DNA of 64,000 nucleotides from Membranipora membranacea. Lineage: Eukaryota > Bryozoa > Gymnolaemata > Cheilostomatida > Membraniporidae. The notes under the pieces are model-generated. The model had not been told where the DNA came from. It saw nothing but the letters and a program-made list of their open reading frames with translations, and ran no database searches. The DNA is taken from NCBI GenBank assembly GCA_914767715.1, contig OU612070.1:26896025-26960024 (forward strand). The letters run 5' to 3'. The translations under genes and the position numbers were made by a program. Below are positions 25,201-36,000 of the stretch, piece by piece. Positions within the stretch are counted from its first letter, which is position 1; the number at the start of each line of letters is the position of its first letter.

Positions 25201-26647
25201 GCTTACATTTAGTCAGCCCAAAGCTAACTAAAGTTTATTCCTCTAGGGTAATGCACAATACTGAAGAGTTACTGTTTTGGTAATTCTGAATGTTTATTAT
25301 TAAAGCACCTGTCATAGTCTCCCTTCATCTATCTATCTGTAGTGTGGTGCTGTGATAATAGATCCGGTAAAACACATATTGATGGGACGAGGGTTCTCTA
25401 GATCTGATACACATGTACTACAGCACGCTACTATGCTGGCTATAGACAGTGTGGCTCACACACATGGCGGGGGAGTCTGGCATTCTACCCCAGGTGTCTA
25501 CGACAGGTGAGAACCAATATATCCATCTTTTGCATCTCTTATGAATCAATTTTGCATCATGAGGTTAGCAAAGACACTGTCCATTATCAAGTAAATCTTT
25601 GGCTGCTATCACTGGCGCTTCATGTGCGGTGAAATCATATGTGTTGAATGATGTCAAGATAAAGAGAGATCACTGCATTGATATGCTCTCATAATAATTT
25701 TTGTTACTGACTTTATTTAACAGTGCGTTATGCAATGATGAGTCATCACAACAGCAAGGTGGAAAGCGTAGATTGAGTAATGAAGAGGACACAGAATCTG
25801 GGTACATATGTACTGGATATACAGCCTACCTCACACATGAGCCCTGTACCATGTATGTATTAGTAGCAGAGGTCATGAATTTATTTTGTATTACTCCTTT
25901 GAACCTCAGTCACGCCTCCTCACTTTTTTTCACGAGAAGCGCCTCGAACATTTCATAAGGGTGACATATCTTCTGGAGAACAGCTTGGCATCCTACATGT
26001 GTAGCCACTACATACTGGTAGTGAACCACTCCTGTGAAGTATTATCTCAATCAGTTTGATCCAATTCACCTGGTTTGGGAGCTGCCCCCTTCTTCAGGTA
26101 GAGGGAGAAGGACCTGCCAATGCAAGGATATAGGATCACTGTTTATTGGGGGGTTTAGGACACCCACTGCTTTATCAATTTTCAATTTTTATAATCCACT
26201 TGTCCCTAGACTGGGATTCAGTCCAACAAAATTGGAGTTTTCTACTCAGGCTGAGTGAACAGACAACTCCACACAACAACAAACCCAACCCCATCAGCCA
26301 ATCAAAACTAAAACACATGTTTTTTCGGACTCGCACAAAGTGATACATGAGTAGATGACACCACCAAAAGAATATCCAACTCATCCCAGGCTTGTTTATC
26401 CCTGACTCTCTGATCAATTCAATCTGTTCTTGATGTGACAGAGTGACTGTTTTATACTTCTGCTTATGATTTCTGGTTTGTTTACAGGTGCGCGATGTCA
26501 CTGTTACACTCGAGAATCACAAGAGTACACTACAACACTCCAACCAAATCTGGAGCTCTCGGCTCTATGTATCTACTGCACTGCAACTCAAAACTCAATC
26601 ATAACTTTACTGTGACTAGAACAGTCATACCCGGGGAGGATACCTGA
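22219..26647 (+). CDS. ADAT3: tRNA-specific adenosine deaminase subunit 3-like (ADAT3)
   Basis: Eight exons join in frame to 324 codons: 22219-22288, 23595-23649, 23944-24014, 24312-24534, 24807-24909, 25343-25506, 25724-25852 and 26488-26647. The start is MATAERRLMSYVL, with clean GT-AG borders and consistent phases. The C-terminal half is a cytidine/deoxycytidylate-type deaminase domain with HATMLAID, CTGYTAYLTHEPC and, across the last splice, PCTMCAM (the PCxxC zinc motif), ending near SKLNHNF. As known for ADAT3, the catalytic Glu of the HAE motif is replaced (here Thr). The protein should therefore be the structural partner of ADAT2 in making inosine at tRNA position 34. The N-terminal half has the ADAT3-like NHLRRVKSF and PITRQQ...LWPTFFHLDK segments. 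The region 24102-24311 is also open in frame, so a longer exon 4 (from 24102) is possible but fits the family worse. The C-terminus is shorter than the vertebrate protein. Confidence 0.9.
22523..22968. mobile_element. TTAA-flanked foldback element in ADAT3 intron 1
   Basis: Terminal inverted repeats of about 100 bases begin GGTAATGTCAAAGACCGATC on the left and are mirrored at the right end. Both ends abut TTAA (22519-22522 and 22969-22972), a target duplication known for piggyBac and Kolobok transposons. There is no coding capacity. The left two-thirds matches the left arm of the longer palindrome at 39078-40112. This copy is therefore an internally deleted derivative in which most of the right arm is gone. 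Confidence 0.85.
22996..23510. mobile_element. Second foldback element in ADAT3 intron 1
   Basis: About 150-base terminal inverted repeats start ATAGACAGTTTTCTGAGCTC and are mirrored at the right end (GAGCTCAGAAAACTGTCTAT). They extend inward through a conserved CTCTCTCCAGTTTGGTA segment. The middle is non-coding. It lies only about 25 bases from the TTAA element but shares no sequence with it, so these are two independent insertions. A target duplication is not clear. Confidence 0.8.
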
Positions 26648-29537
26648 ACAAGTGAAAGCCTGGGAGGTTGGCAATATATGACTACTGCTTCATATTCACA
26701 AGTGTGTGCGGGATTTTCGCTATCGTGAACAGCAAAGAATCAGCTCCTGTCATCAAGGAAAAGGAACAATTTTTAATTCTCAACTTGTGGTATTGGATAT
26801 TGGTTATCTTTATTGCCTGGAATCATAAGATAGGGATAGTCTACTACAAACTTTGACTTTCAAACTTCGATGGGAAGATGTTACAACAGTGGCTTACATC
26901 GACAAATTTTTTTCCCATTGTGGTGGCGAAGAGATATTGCAAAATTTGGAAATCGGAGCGCCTCAATACCCGACATATGCAAAATCCCTCTGCAGCCATA
27001 GAGTCGAATCTACCTCTAAAATCTGGCACTTTTACATCCGTTCCGAAAGTATGAGGTTCTTGATGCCTTTATCAGCGCCGGATTTAGAGACGGAAATTTT
27101 GATGCAGCTCTCTCTCTCTGGAAGCTTCATAAATGGTGGATAAGAAACTTGTTGAGCCAATGCTGATGATACTAAGGTTATTTTATATTATCATTTTTGT
27201 CATGAATATTACCATTGAGCATATACTAGCTGTTTTGTTTTCCACTGTTTTATTTGCTCTAACGAGTGCTGATATGATACTAAAGAAATTACAAAATTGA
27301 AATAAAATAAGCTATGGGCATTTAAGTCATCAGGTGTGTGATTGTATATTTGGAATCTTCGAAAAGGAAATTGTATCGAAGTTCCCCCCTTTTTTGACAG
27401 AGTTTTATGCCATTTATTGAAAATAATATTTCACTTAGTTTGAACACCTAAATGCATAGTGATTGTCTACCAGCACGTCTAAATGATAAGGCTATCGAGC
27501 TAAAACCGAACCTTAAAAACAAGACAAACTCATTTAATTCAACCTCCCAACCTATCAGTTTCATCCCAATTCTAAGTTGCTCTACAACAATCACACACGA
27601 TATCAGCCTCATTCAACATTCGCAGCAAACAACAATATCATAGTCCTACTTAGGCTATCAATATTACTTTTAGATATCAGAATTGATCCCCAAAAACCTT
27701 CTCATCTTTTGAATTGGGACATTTATCCCCGCTGTACATAATGAAGCGGTATACAGCAGGATTGCTTTGTTGGGGTTGGTGACTAAGTTTCTCAATCCTT
27801 TTTTGTTTGATTTGATTTATGTTTCCCAGACAGGACAAAGAAATTCGGGTTCATTTCCTTTTGTTTAGCCATTGGAGGATGGAGGGAAATCACACTTTTG
27901 TTTGCATATTTGTCTTCAATTTAGATTATGTAATCAATCCGTTCTCTAATAGAGACCTATATCGATGAATATCAACTTCCCAACGAAAATCTTCCCACTT
28001 CCCCTCTCTGTATTACTGAGAATTTAAATTGCGATATGGTTGGCAACAGTCTAACTGCGACTTCCAAACTTGTAACAGAGTAACATTACTAAACCAATAC
28101 GGGAAAAAATCAAATCTGGCTTGAGAGAATCTGCAGAGCAAAGCAGACCGATCGGAGAGTCAAGGTATGTAGTATTCTAATCATTGTCACTGATATCAGG
28201 CTCTTCTACTGTGAAATAAAAAAAAACAATGTTCAACTTTCAATATATTGCTTTACAAGTGTTGATATACTAATATACAATCTCAATATACATGCTTGCA
28301 GGTAGTCTAGCATGTGACATTTGGCCATTCCTAGTAAAGAATCATAGGATTTCAAACTAAATCATACTGTGAGCGAGCAAGGGTATACGATCTTACCTTA
28401 CATATTATGCTTCGGTCATAAGGGGGCTATTATTATCAAATTATCAGTAATTTTGATGCAATTAATGTTAAAAGGATTCCATGACACAAGACGAGGAGTC
28501 ACCGGTATTTATGATCAACCACAATATTCAAGTTTAGTGAATGTGGCATTGATTGTAGAGCTTAAGTTTATTTTTGACACAACCAAGACACACATCATGA
28601 GAAAACTGTAACTACACCAGGGAAAAAGTGCTTCAACGTTATCATTGATATGCAATATGCATACAGGTTGGAGGACCAATAGTTAATAATAATGATTAAT
28701 CTGCAGCAAACTATCCATACTCCAGGGAATTACAGGGAATTTCTCCCTTTGTAGTATAGCCCGCCTAAGTAGCACAAAGAGAATATTATATTGGCACTGT
28801 TATGAGAAACAAAAATAATGTTTCCAAGGTCAATTAATTCTGCACAAGGGCTAAACATTATAATTAGATGGGTGTAAATAATTAAACACAAATATTGTCC
28901 TATCACAATCTGAAATGCTGAATTGAAAAAAGGAATAATAGGAAAGAGCTGCTATTGAGGCGACTCCTCATAACATTGATTTTCCAATGAATCCAAAATG
29001 CATCGCCATCACAGAGTTATATTTTTGTTAGAAGAATTCGTTTTGATTGTTGTAGTGCCACCATTTCACATCAAAACTGATTATTGACACCTTGGGACTA
29101 AAGTGTACATGCCAAAACCTTTTGTTTTTGCCAGAGGAATCTGAGTTTTTCAACGTCAGAAGTTATAATACAAAATTTATGAATTTCAATCAGCACAAGG
29201 CACACTGACTCCAGCATCATCAACTTCACCGAGAGCAGCTACATGTACATTGGCAGAGAATTGCTGTGAATGAGAACGGATATCTGGTAATTATAGCATG
29301 GAAATAGAGCAGCTTCCCTTGCGTAGTGATGACCAATAAAATGTCAAGTCTGAAATCGGAGATTGTGTCTAGGGTTATTCTATAGTTGACCTGACACATT
29401 TGATGGCATTGGGAAATGATATCAATATAAAAACATTTCCAGCGGTGGGATATTTCTTTCAACTAAGCAAAACCCTCTATGAAACAATCTTAACATGCAT
29501 AAAATCAATTACGGACAAGTTAAGACCAGAAAATGAG
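26648..29537. other. Long intergenic stretch, nothing assigned
   Basis: Between the ADAT3-like stop and the tandem repeat I see no exon chain. A slightly more GC-rich block at 26847-27150 is open on both strands (96 codons plus, 61 codons minus) but has no domain and no paired splice signals. It could be an unrecognised exon or conserved non-coding sequence. Confidence 0.35.
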
Positions 29538-29761
29538 TATAGCTTGTTGAGACATTTTTGATTTATCCTCTGTCAAATATATTATTACCATCAATTAGTC
29601 AAGTGAGTTTTTGTATAGCTTGAGGCATTTTTGATTTATCCTCTGTCAAATATATTATTACCATCAATTAGTCAAGTGAGTTTTTGTATAGCTTGAGGCA
29701 TTTTTGATTTATCCTCTGTCAAATATATTATTACCATCAATTAGTCAAGTGAGTTTTTGTA
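29538..29761. repeat. Tandem repeat, three copies of about 73-76 bp
   Basis: Three head-to-tail copies begin TATAGCTTG at 29538, 29614 and 29687. The second and third are essentially identical, and the first differs by a few bases and a 3-base insertion. Near identity indicates a recent expansion. The array ends about 90 bases before the start codon of the PAN/lectin gene, so it lies in that gene's promoter region. Confidence 0.95.
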
Positions 29762-29849
29762 TCTTTAGATCAGCTTTGTAGAGCCTCAATTCATGGTATA
29801 TTACTAAAGACATCCAAAACCAGACCGACATAATCTGCCGCATGGAACT

Positions 29850-31757
29850 ATGGCACACTGCAGCACTAGACTGTCTGGAGGATTTTGTCTTCGCTATCTA
29901 CTGACGTATTCAAGCCTTCAGTTCCTGTGTAATATGGTGAGTGATTTAGTGAATAAATATTGTTGCTAACAGAATACAATGTAGAACGAAATGCTGGTTT
30001 TTCTCTCCTGATGCTAGTTTTGTGAAAAAAATAATCACAAGAAATTTTGCTTAATAATTGCCCGGATGGATCAGGTTCTATCACATCAAAATTAATTGAC
30101 ACCCATGTCATGTGTTGCTCACATTTCAGACCTTTGTTAGTGCCGATCAGACCTTCTACCAGTACAGCGCTGACTATGAACATGTTGATACATCATCTGA
30201 AACTTCACTACAGAGGAACAGATTGGATTGTTCCCACATGTGTGCTGCTTCAACAGCATGTAGATCATACAGTTATGACACAGACACGGATATCTGTACT
30301 GTCTCTACAGAGTACCCTGTAATGTCCACACAGCAGTTCAACCCATACAGAGTGTATGGTAAAGAGAATGGTAAGTTTTTTGTAAAATTAATCGTCTATT
30401 GTTAAGATTGGTACTCTAATATTACCCAAGATTCCTGTGTACTAGGGGGAGGGGTTGAAATCAAGTTACTGATTTGATAACTTGACTTGAGTCTCCCCAC
30501 TAGTGGAATTTATTTTGCACCATACCTGCCGTCAGTCAAAGAAAACACCAACCATATGACATGGGAATCTTTCGGTTGAGAACTTGAGACTTGACTTACA
30601 TAAGTTTGTAACACTTGGACATACATAATTCTATTTACAATTAACTTAACATTATAAAAAGGCTTTTGTATTGTGACATGAGTAACTAACGACCTCCTCT
30701 TCTGTTGCAGTCATTTGTGGCTTGATATCAGCACACATTGGCGGTACCATGTTACGTGCGCACATTTGCTGTCTCTCTATGTCTCCCATCAAGCCTCAGC
30801 TTTTGTTCTCTTGTAGAATGCCCGGAGGGGACTACACTATGTCCGCCAACTAACAGATGTATAGCTCTGGTGACTGATTTAGTGAGGGCTGATGCTGCGA
30901 TGTCATCATGTGAAGGTGCTGGTGGACGACTGGCCAGATTTCCCTCAGAGCAAGCTCTAGACTGGTTCTTTGAAATGAGATATTCACATAATGGTGAGTC
31001 TCATTTGTTGTGTGTATGATATCAAGTCATCAATGTATAGTCTTCATCTTCCTGAAAATATGATGAAAGACTGCACATTACATGTCTCTGTATTCGGCCC
31101 AATATATATTTAAATTTGTAAGGCTTAAAAGTGATTCTGTCTTCTTTCAAGTTCGAAACTTATTGGATGTGAGGCGAATGGTCGATCAAGTATTATCCAA
31201 TTTGGCCACATTTCAGGTCACTACCATTCTACTGTTGAGGGGTAGCAACTTTAAATGCGGGCTAACTTGATCATCCTTGATCAAAGTGAAATGTGCATTT
31301 TGAGCATATGGCACATTCCTAGCTTTGCTACTTTGGATATGATTCATGTGTGCTTGGGGAGGGAAGTATAAGTCTCATACTAAAACTAAAGGTATCATGA
31401 GGTTGAACTGCCAATTCTGAACAATGCAGTACAGTGGGGTGTTTTGACGCCGATGACAGGGAAATGAATGATTTATGTATGCAATTCGTTTTAGGTTCTC
31501 ATCAATTGGATATCTGGGTCGGGATAACCGCACCAACAAATGGAAGTGAACCCACCTGGGAAGGTATAGGGAGTAGTTACGGTATCGAGATTGGGTCAGA
31601 ATACTGGCATCGCTATAGTGATACTGATGCAGAGCCAAATCGTACAGGCCCATGTGTTAACTCCAGGATACTTGAAGATTTGTTTTATTTCCGTGACGCC
31701 GGCTGTGATTCTTCAAACTTCCTAGCAGGCTTCATGTGTGAATATCAACTGGGATAG
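29850..31757 (+). CDS. Secreted PAN/apple plus C-type lectin domain protein
   Basis: Four exons join in frame to 255 residues: 29850-29936, 30130-30370, 30817-30993 and 31495-31757 (stop TAG). Exon 1 encodes only a short hydrophobic leader (starts MAHCSTRLSGGFC, ends before GTGAGT), so the product is probably secreted. Exon 2 is a PAN/apple-like module with spaced cysteines (LDCSHMCAASTACRSYSYD, then DICTV). Exons 3-4 form a C-type lectin-like domain: RADAAMSSCEGAGGRLARF, then LDIWVGITAP, W near EPTWEGIG, and the last cysteines in GFMCEYQLG. The classical calcium and sugar-binding EPN/QPD plus WND pattern is not evident, so carbohydrate binding is uncertain. The first Met was chosen because it is in frame with the next exon; an upstream ATG at 29842 meets a stop. 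A second acceptor-like site near 30710 leaves room for alternative splicing. Confidence 0.8.
30445..30498. repeat. Short hairpin in an intron of the PAN/lectin gene
   Basis: GGGGAGG and TCAAGTTA on the left pair with TAACTTGA and TCTCCCC on the right around a short loop. It is not long enough to call a transposon, and its function is unknown. Confidence 0.5.
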
Positions 31758-33092
31758 GAGGGAAGTTGAATTCATTTCGGATTCACTCGAGACACACAAT
31801 ATGCTTGAACCATAAAACCCATCATGAATGATGACTGAGCTGCATGAAGGTTGGATGGCCAGTAACATGTGATATGGTATCCCTATGATGACTTGTACCT
31901 CTGCAAAACCTTTGTTTCATCACCATCATAAAGATGTATAAGTATAATAATGGCATTCAAATTGGATAAATTTTCCTTCTTTTTAATAAATTGTGTACAT
32001 GTATTTTGACAGGTATTAATATTTATATGCACCAAACTATCCATTCTCTACTTTTTCTTTTTTGTTGTAAGAAATCATAGTCGTCAGATATTTGACCCAC
32101 TTGAGGCCGAGTACCCAAGGAGAACAGACAACCCTCTTGTGCTCATTATTGCTATGCTCATATTGTATCAAATTTGCTTTGATCAATGATCTAATCAAAA
32201 TTGTGAATATGCCCATCTAAACACATGTTGGAGGATCAATGATTTTGATTCAAAATTGCGAGGCAGGCAGACTTTGTAGCAACATATATAACAATAAAGC
32301 CTTTAAAGATTCGGCCATAAAAAAAATACTGATAAATGAAAAATGCCTCTGGAGAGTGGCTATAGCTATTTACAAATTAACACTCCAAGAGTCTTGAGTC
32401 AGTTCATAAAATATAGAAAGAAAGTAAAATCTTCAATGGTTACCACGAGAGAGGTATCACTGATATTAACTGCTCCCATGCTGCTCATTGAGATATATTA
32501 TATAGGTGATATCACTCATCATTAATGAGCACTATATCAATCATATACATCTCCCTCCCCCCCCCCTTCAGCATTCACATTCAGCCAGCGTTATTACTTA
32601 GAGATATTATCATCATCATCTAGAAGATTACATTCTCCTCTAAAATTGTATACAATTGATTATTTTTTTCCACGCTGTTTACATCATTATCATGTTATTT
32701 AGTTGAGGTAAAGAGGTAATTTGTCAATGCTTTGTGAATGTTTTCACGTGGAGGTCACTCCTCTCATGTCGGTACTTGTGTCGGGCTGACCACCGAGTGA
32801 CACAATCTTTGATGTTATTAAGGTTTCTATGACCCCCCATTCGTGGTTAAAGGTGGAAAATCAATGGTCACTTATTTTGCTAAGTATGCGGGTATTGAGC
32901 CCTGTGCTTTGTTTTAGACAGACAGTACATAGGCGATTCCAGAGAGATAAGAATATATATTATACTTGCACAAAACAAACAGTAGCTCTTTGTTCGGCTA
33001 TCTACCACCGGTTTGATAATCATAATAATAACAGACACAAGAAGACAAGAAAACATTGCTGGTTAGGTAACAGTGGAACAATTGGTCGCTGC
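31758..33092. other. Intergenic between convergent genes; 3' UTRs
   Basis: The PAN/lectin gene (+) and the transporter gene (-) converge here, so this stretch should contain both 3' UTRs. A C-run near 32558 and several ATATAT stretches are present. The 92-codon open frame at 32829-33107 overlaps the transporter stop and has no domain; I treat it as chance. Confidence 0.4.
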
Positions 33093-36000
33093 TCACGCCT
33101 CATTTAATGTCTTTGTAGCTGAGGAGTTACGGCAGCGAGCTATTATAATATATGGCCATACTACGATAGACCCAAGTATCACCATAGCGGAAATGTAGTA
33201 GTACACATCGGTCCAGCTCCCTGACCTCTCATAAATAGCTCCTACAAATTAAAGCAGACAATCAATGGTGGATAAAGTCACCATAATAAATCACTGATAA
33301 GGATAAGATTACAGCCAGCAAGATTTGGTTGTCTACACATGACACATGAACAGACAACTCCTACAACATTTTCAAATTTGAACGCTCGTAACACGAAAAA
33401 ATTAGTTAAGATTTACCTGTTACATATGAGGAAGCGAGGAAGGCGATGCCTTGTACTGCTGATTGCACACCCATACTGCTGGTCACATGCTCCGCCCCCA
33501 GCAGCTCACGTAGCACCACAGGGGTGAGATTGAAAACTGATGTCCCCATTGTAGCAAATCCAAACAAGCCAAGAATAACTCCTGATAAAGTTAGGTGAAC
33601 AAAAATTAGCGTCCTGTGACAGTGTCCATCCTCTATTATTTGTTTGAATATTGAATCACAGATGCACTTAAAAACTTTGAGTCCTTGATGGTTTTATATT
33701 CAATTTACAGTTGTCTTTTTGAATATCTTGCGCTTCACTCATTGTAAGAATAAATAACCTAAAAGTTAAGGAAAGGCAAAGAGACAAAGAAAAAAATGCA
33801 CTTATAATAATAATTAACAAGATTTTAAGCGCTTTAATAGTAGTTGTTTATAATGAATAATTTTTATTGAAGGTATTGAAGGTAGTTTTTCAGTATGAGT
33901 AAAGGATAGTACGTACCAGAGACCCCGGGTAGTAGGGTGGCTACTAGGGTAAGGAGACCAGCCACTAGTAGACAGAGAGTGTACTGTGATGTCGCTGATA
34001 TGTACTTCCTGTCAGAGAGAAATCCATTACCGATCCGACATGGAATCTCTACAAGCCCGGCTAACATGGTGGACAGGGCTACTGTCTCCTTACTCACACC
34101 TGTAATTATATCAGGACTAGTTTAGACACAGAGCTACTGTCTCCTTACTAACACCTGTAATTATATCAGCTCTAGACACAGTTAGGCTGATGGGATAATG
34201 CAAGCTGGTCTTGGAATGGCTGATATTACTTAGCATCACCATCAAATATCTCATGTCTCTAGCTTGTCTGCGTTTTTTATCGGAATGGAAAAACTTTATC
34301 TGGTAAAAAGTCGAAGTGGTAACAGTGTTACAAAGAATTATGAATCCTTTACATCTTCCGCATCGTTGTCACCTCGAGGAATGAACCAATAATTCGGATG
34401 ACTTAATGCTCCTAAACAACATTGTGTTCATTAATAGGTAAATTCGCGTCCTTGGTATCTATATTAAATAATCATTAATCATAATCATTTTCATGGGGAA
34501 ATCCAACTGAATCCAACTTGAATTCAAGTTGTCTCCCTATTACCAATGAGGAGATAATTCTAAGTTTCATGTCAATATCATTGAAAAACGTATCCCTAAT
34601 CATAAAATCTATTCAGTTGGATTTCCCCATGAAAATGATTATGATTAATGATTATTTAATATAGATACCAAGGGCGCGAATTTGCCTAATACCGTGTTCG
34701 AAAATTGTGCAGCAGTTTAATAAAGCAAGCGCAGGATGCAAATGCCAGAAAATAGCATTTGTGCCACCAAACATACAGAGAAATTGCATCCTCTAGTCAT
34801 AGACCTACCTCTTTCCTTTCCCAGAGAAGGTAAAGTTGCATATATCACAGCGTTAGCCATAGAGAAAACAACTATAGATAGGCAAAACATAAGAAGCTTT
34901 GGCATCAGTAAAATCCTCCAATCGAATCTCTGCTTTGCCTCTCCCTGCTGCAGTGATGCTGATTCAGGTTTATCTTGACTAGTGTTATTGTTTTTATTGT
35001 CGTCATCTCTGTCGATGAACATGACGGATCCAGCAAGGTCGCCTACAGACACAATGTGTGCTGTCCTGGATTGTCTATCAGTGTTAATGTTTTTGGCTAA
35101 TAGAGTGCTGTCATCATCCATTTTGCGATTTTCTTCAATTTGTTCTTCGTTTTTCAAGTGAAATTGATTTGTGTTGTCATCGGCAGTTGTAATACTTTTC
35201 TTGTCATCCAAGTCGAGGAAGTTTGCTGATTTAGACAGATTATCTCTGCGGCGGACCTCACAGAAAGCTGTAACAGTGAGAGTCTGATGGCAGTGAGAGG
35301 CACTTCTATTTCTTGGCTTGGGATCTAACTAAATACAGAGAATCAAGTTATAAGATGCAGGTTGTCTGTGGTTGTAATGCAAATCCAGGCGATATATATG
35401 GATCTTATTCTTTTCTCACTCACAAATGTTCTGAACAACTCAGGCTCAAACCAACTTTAAGATCGCAAAAGTGGAGGGTTTTTTGAAGTTTCTCATGAAA
35501 AAAAAACAAGGTTTGGGTGCTATTATTTGCTTTGTCACACATCCCCACACATCAATAGATTGAGACGCGGCTTTGCGCTGAAGGCATCCCAAAATACTAA
35601 TTTTACCAGCAAAGTATTTTGTGCTTGTGCTGTGAAATCTAAAAAAAAACTAATGTTATTACACTATGTTTTGATGTATCTTTTCATTACCGCTTATAAG
35701 GCGAAATCAGAGCTGGTTAGTTTGAGGTACAAAACCAGCCTGACACGATATTGGGAGACATATTATAACAAAAATCTCATCACATTTCACTACATACAAC
35801 CTTACTAGTTCATCATTCTGGTTTGTGTCTGTAGTCTGTGTGGTCATTTCAGTTTCATCGCCTAAGTCCCCTACAGTCTTATCTCCGCACATGTCTTCAT
35901 AGTATGAGATCGGCCGTAGTAACATGGCCAAACAAAGAAACTGTAGATTAAAGCCACCTGAAATAGATATTCAGTTTGTCTGCAAAGTAATATTACATAT

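Noticed and set aside
32829-33107. 92-codon plus frame overlapping the transporter 3' end
   Set aside because: It overlaps the last transporter exon in antisense and has no recognisable motif.
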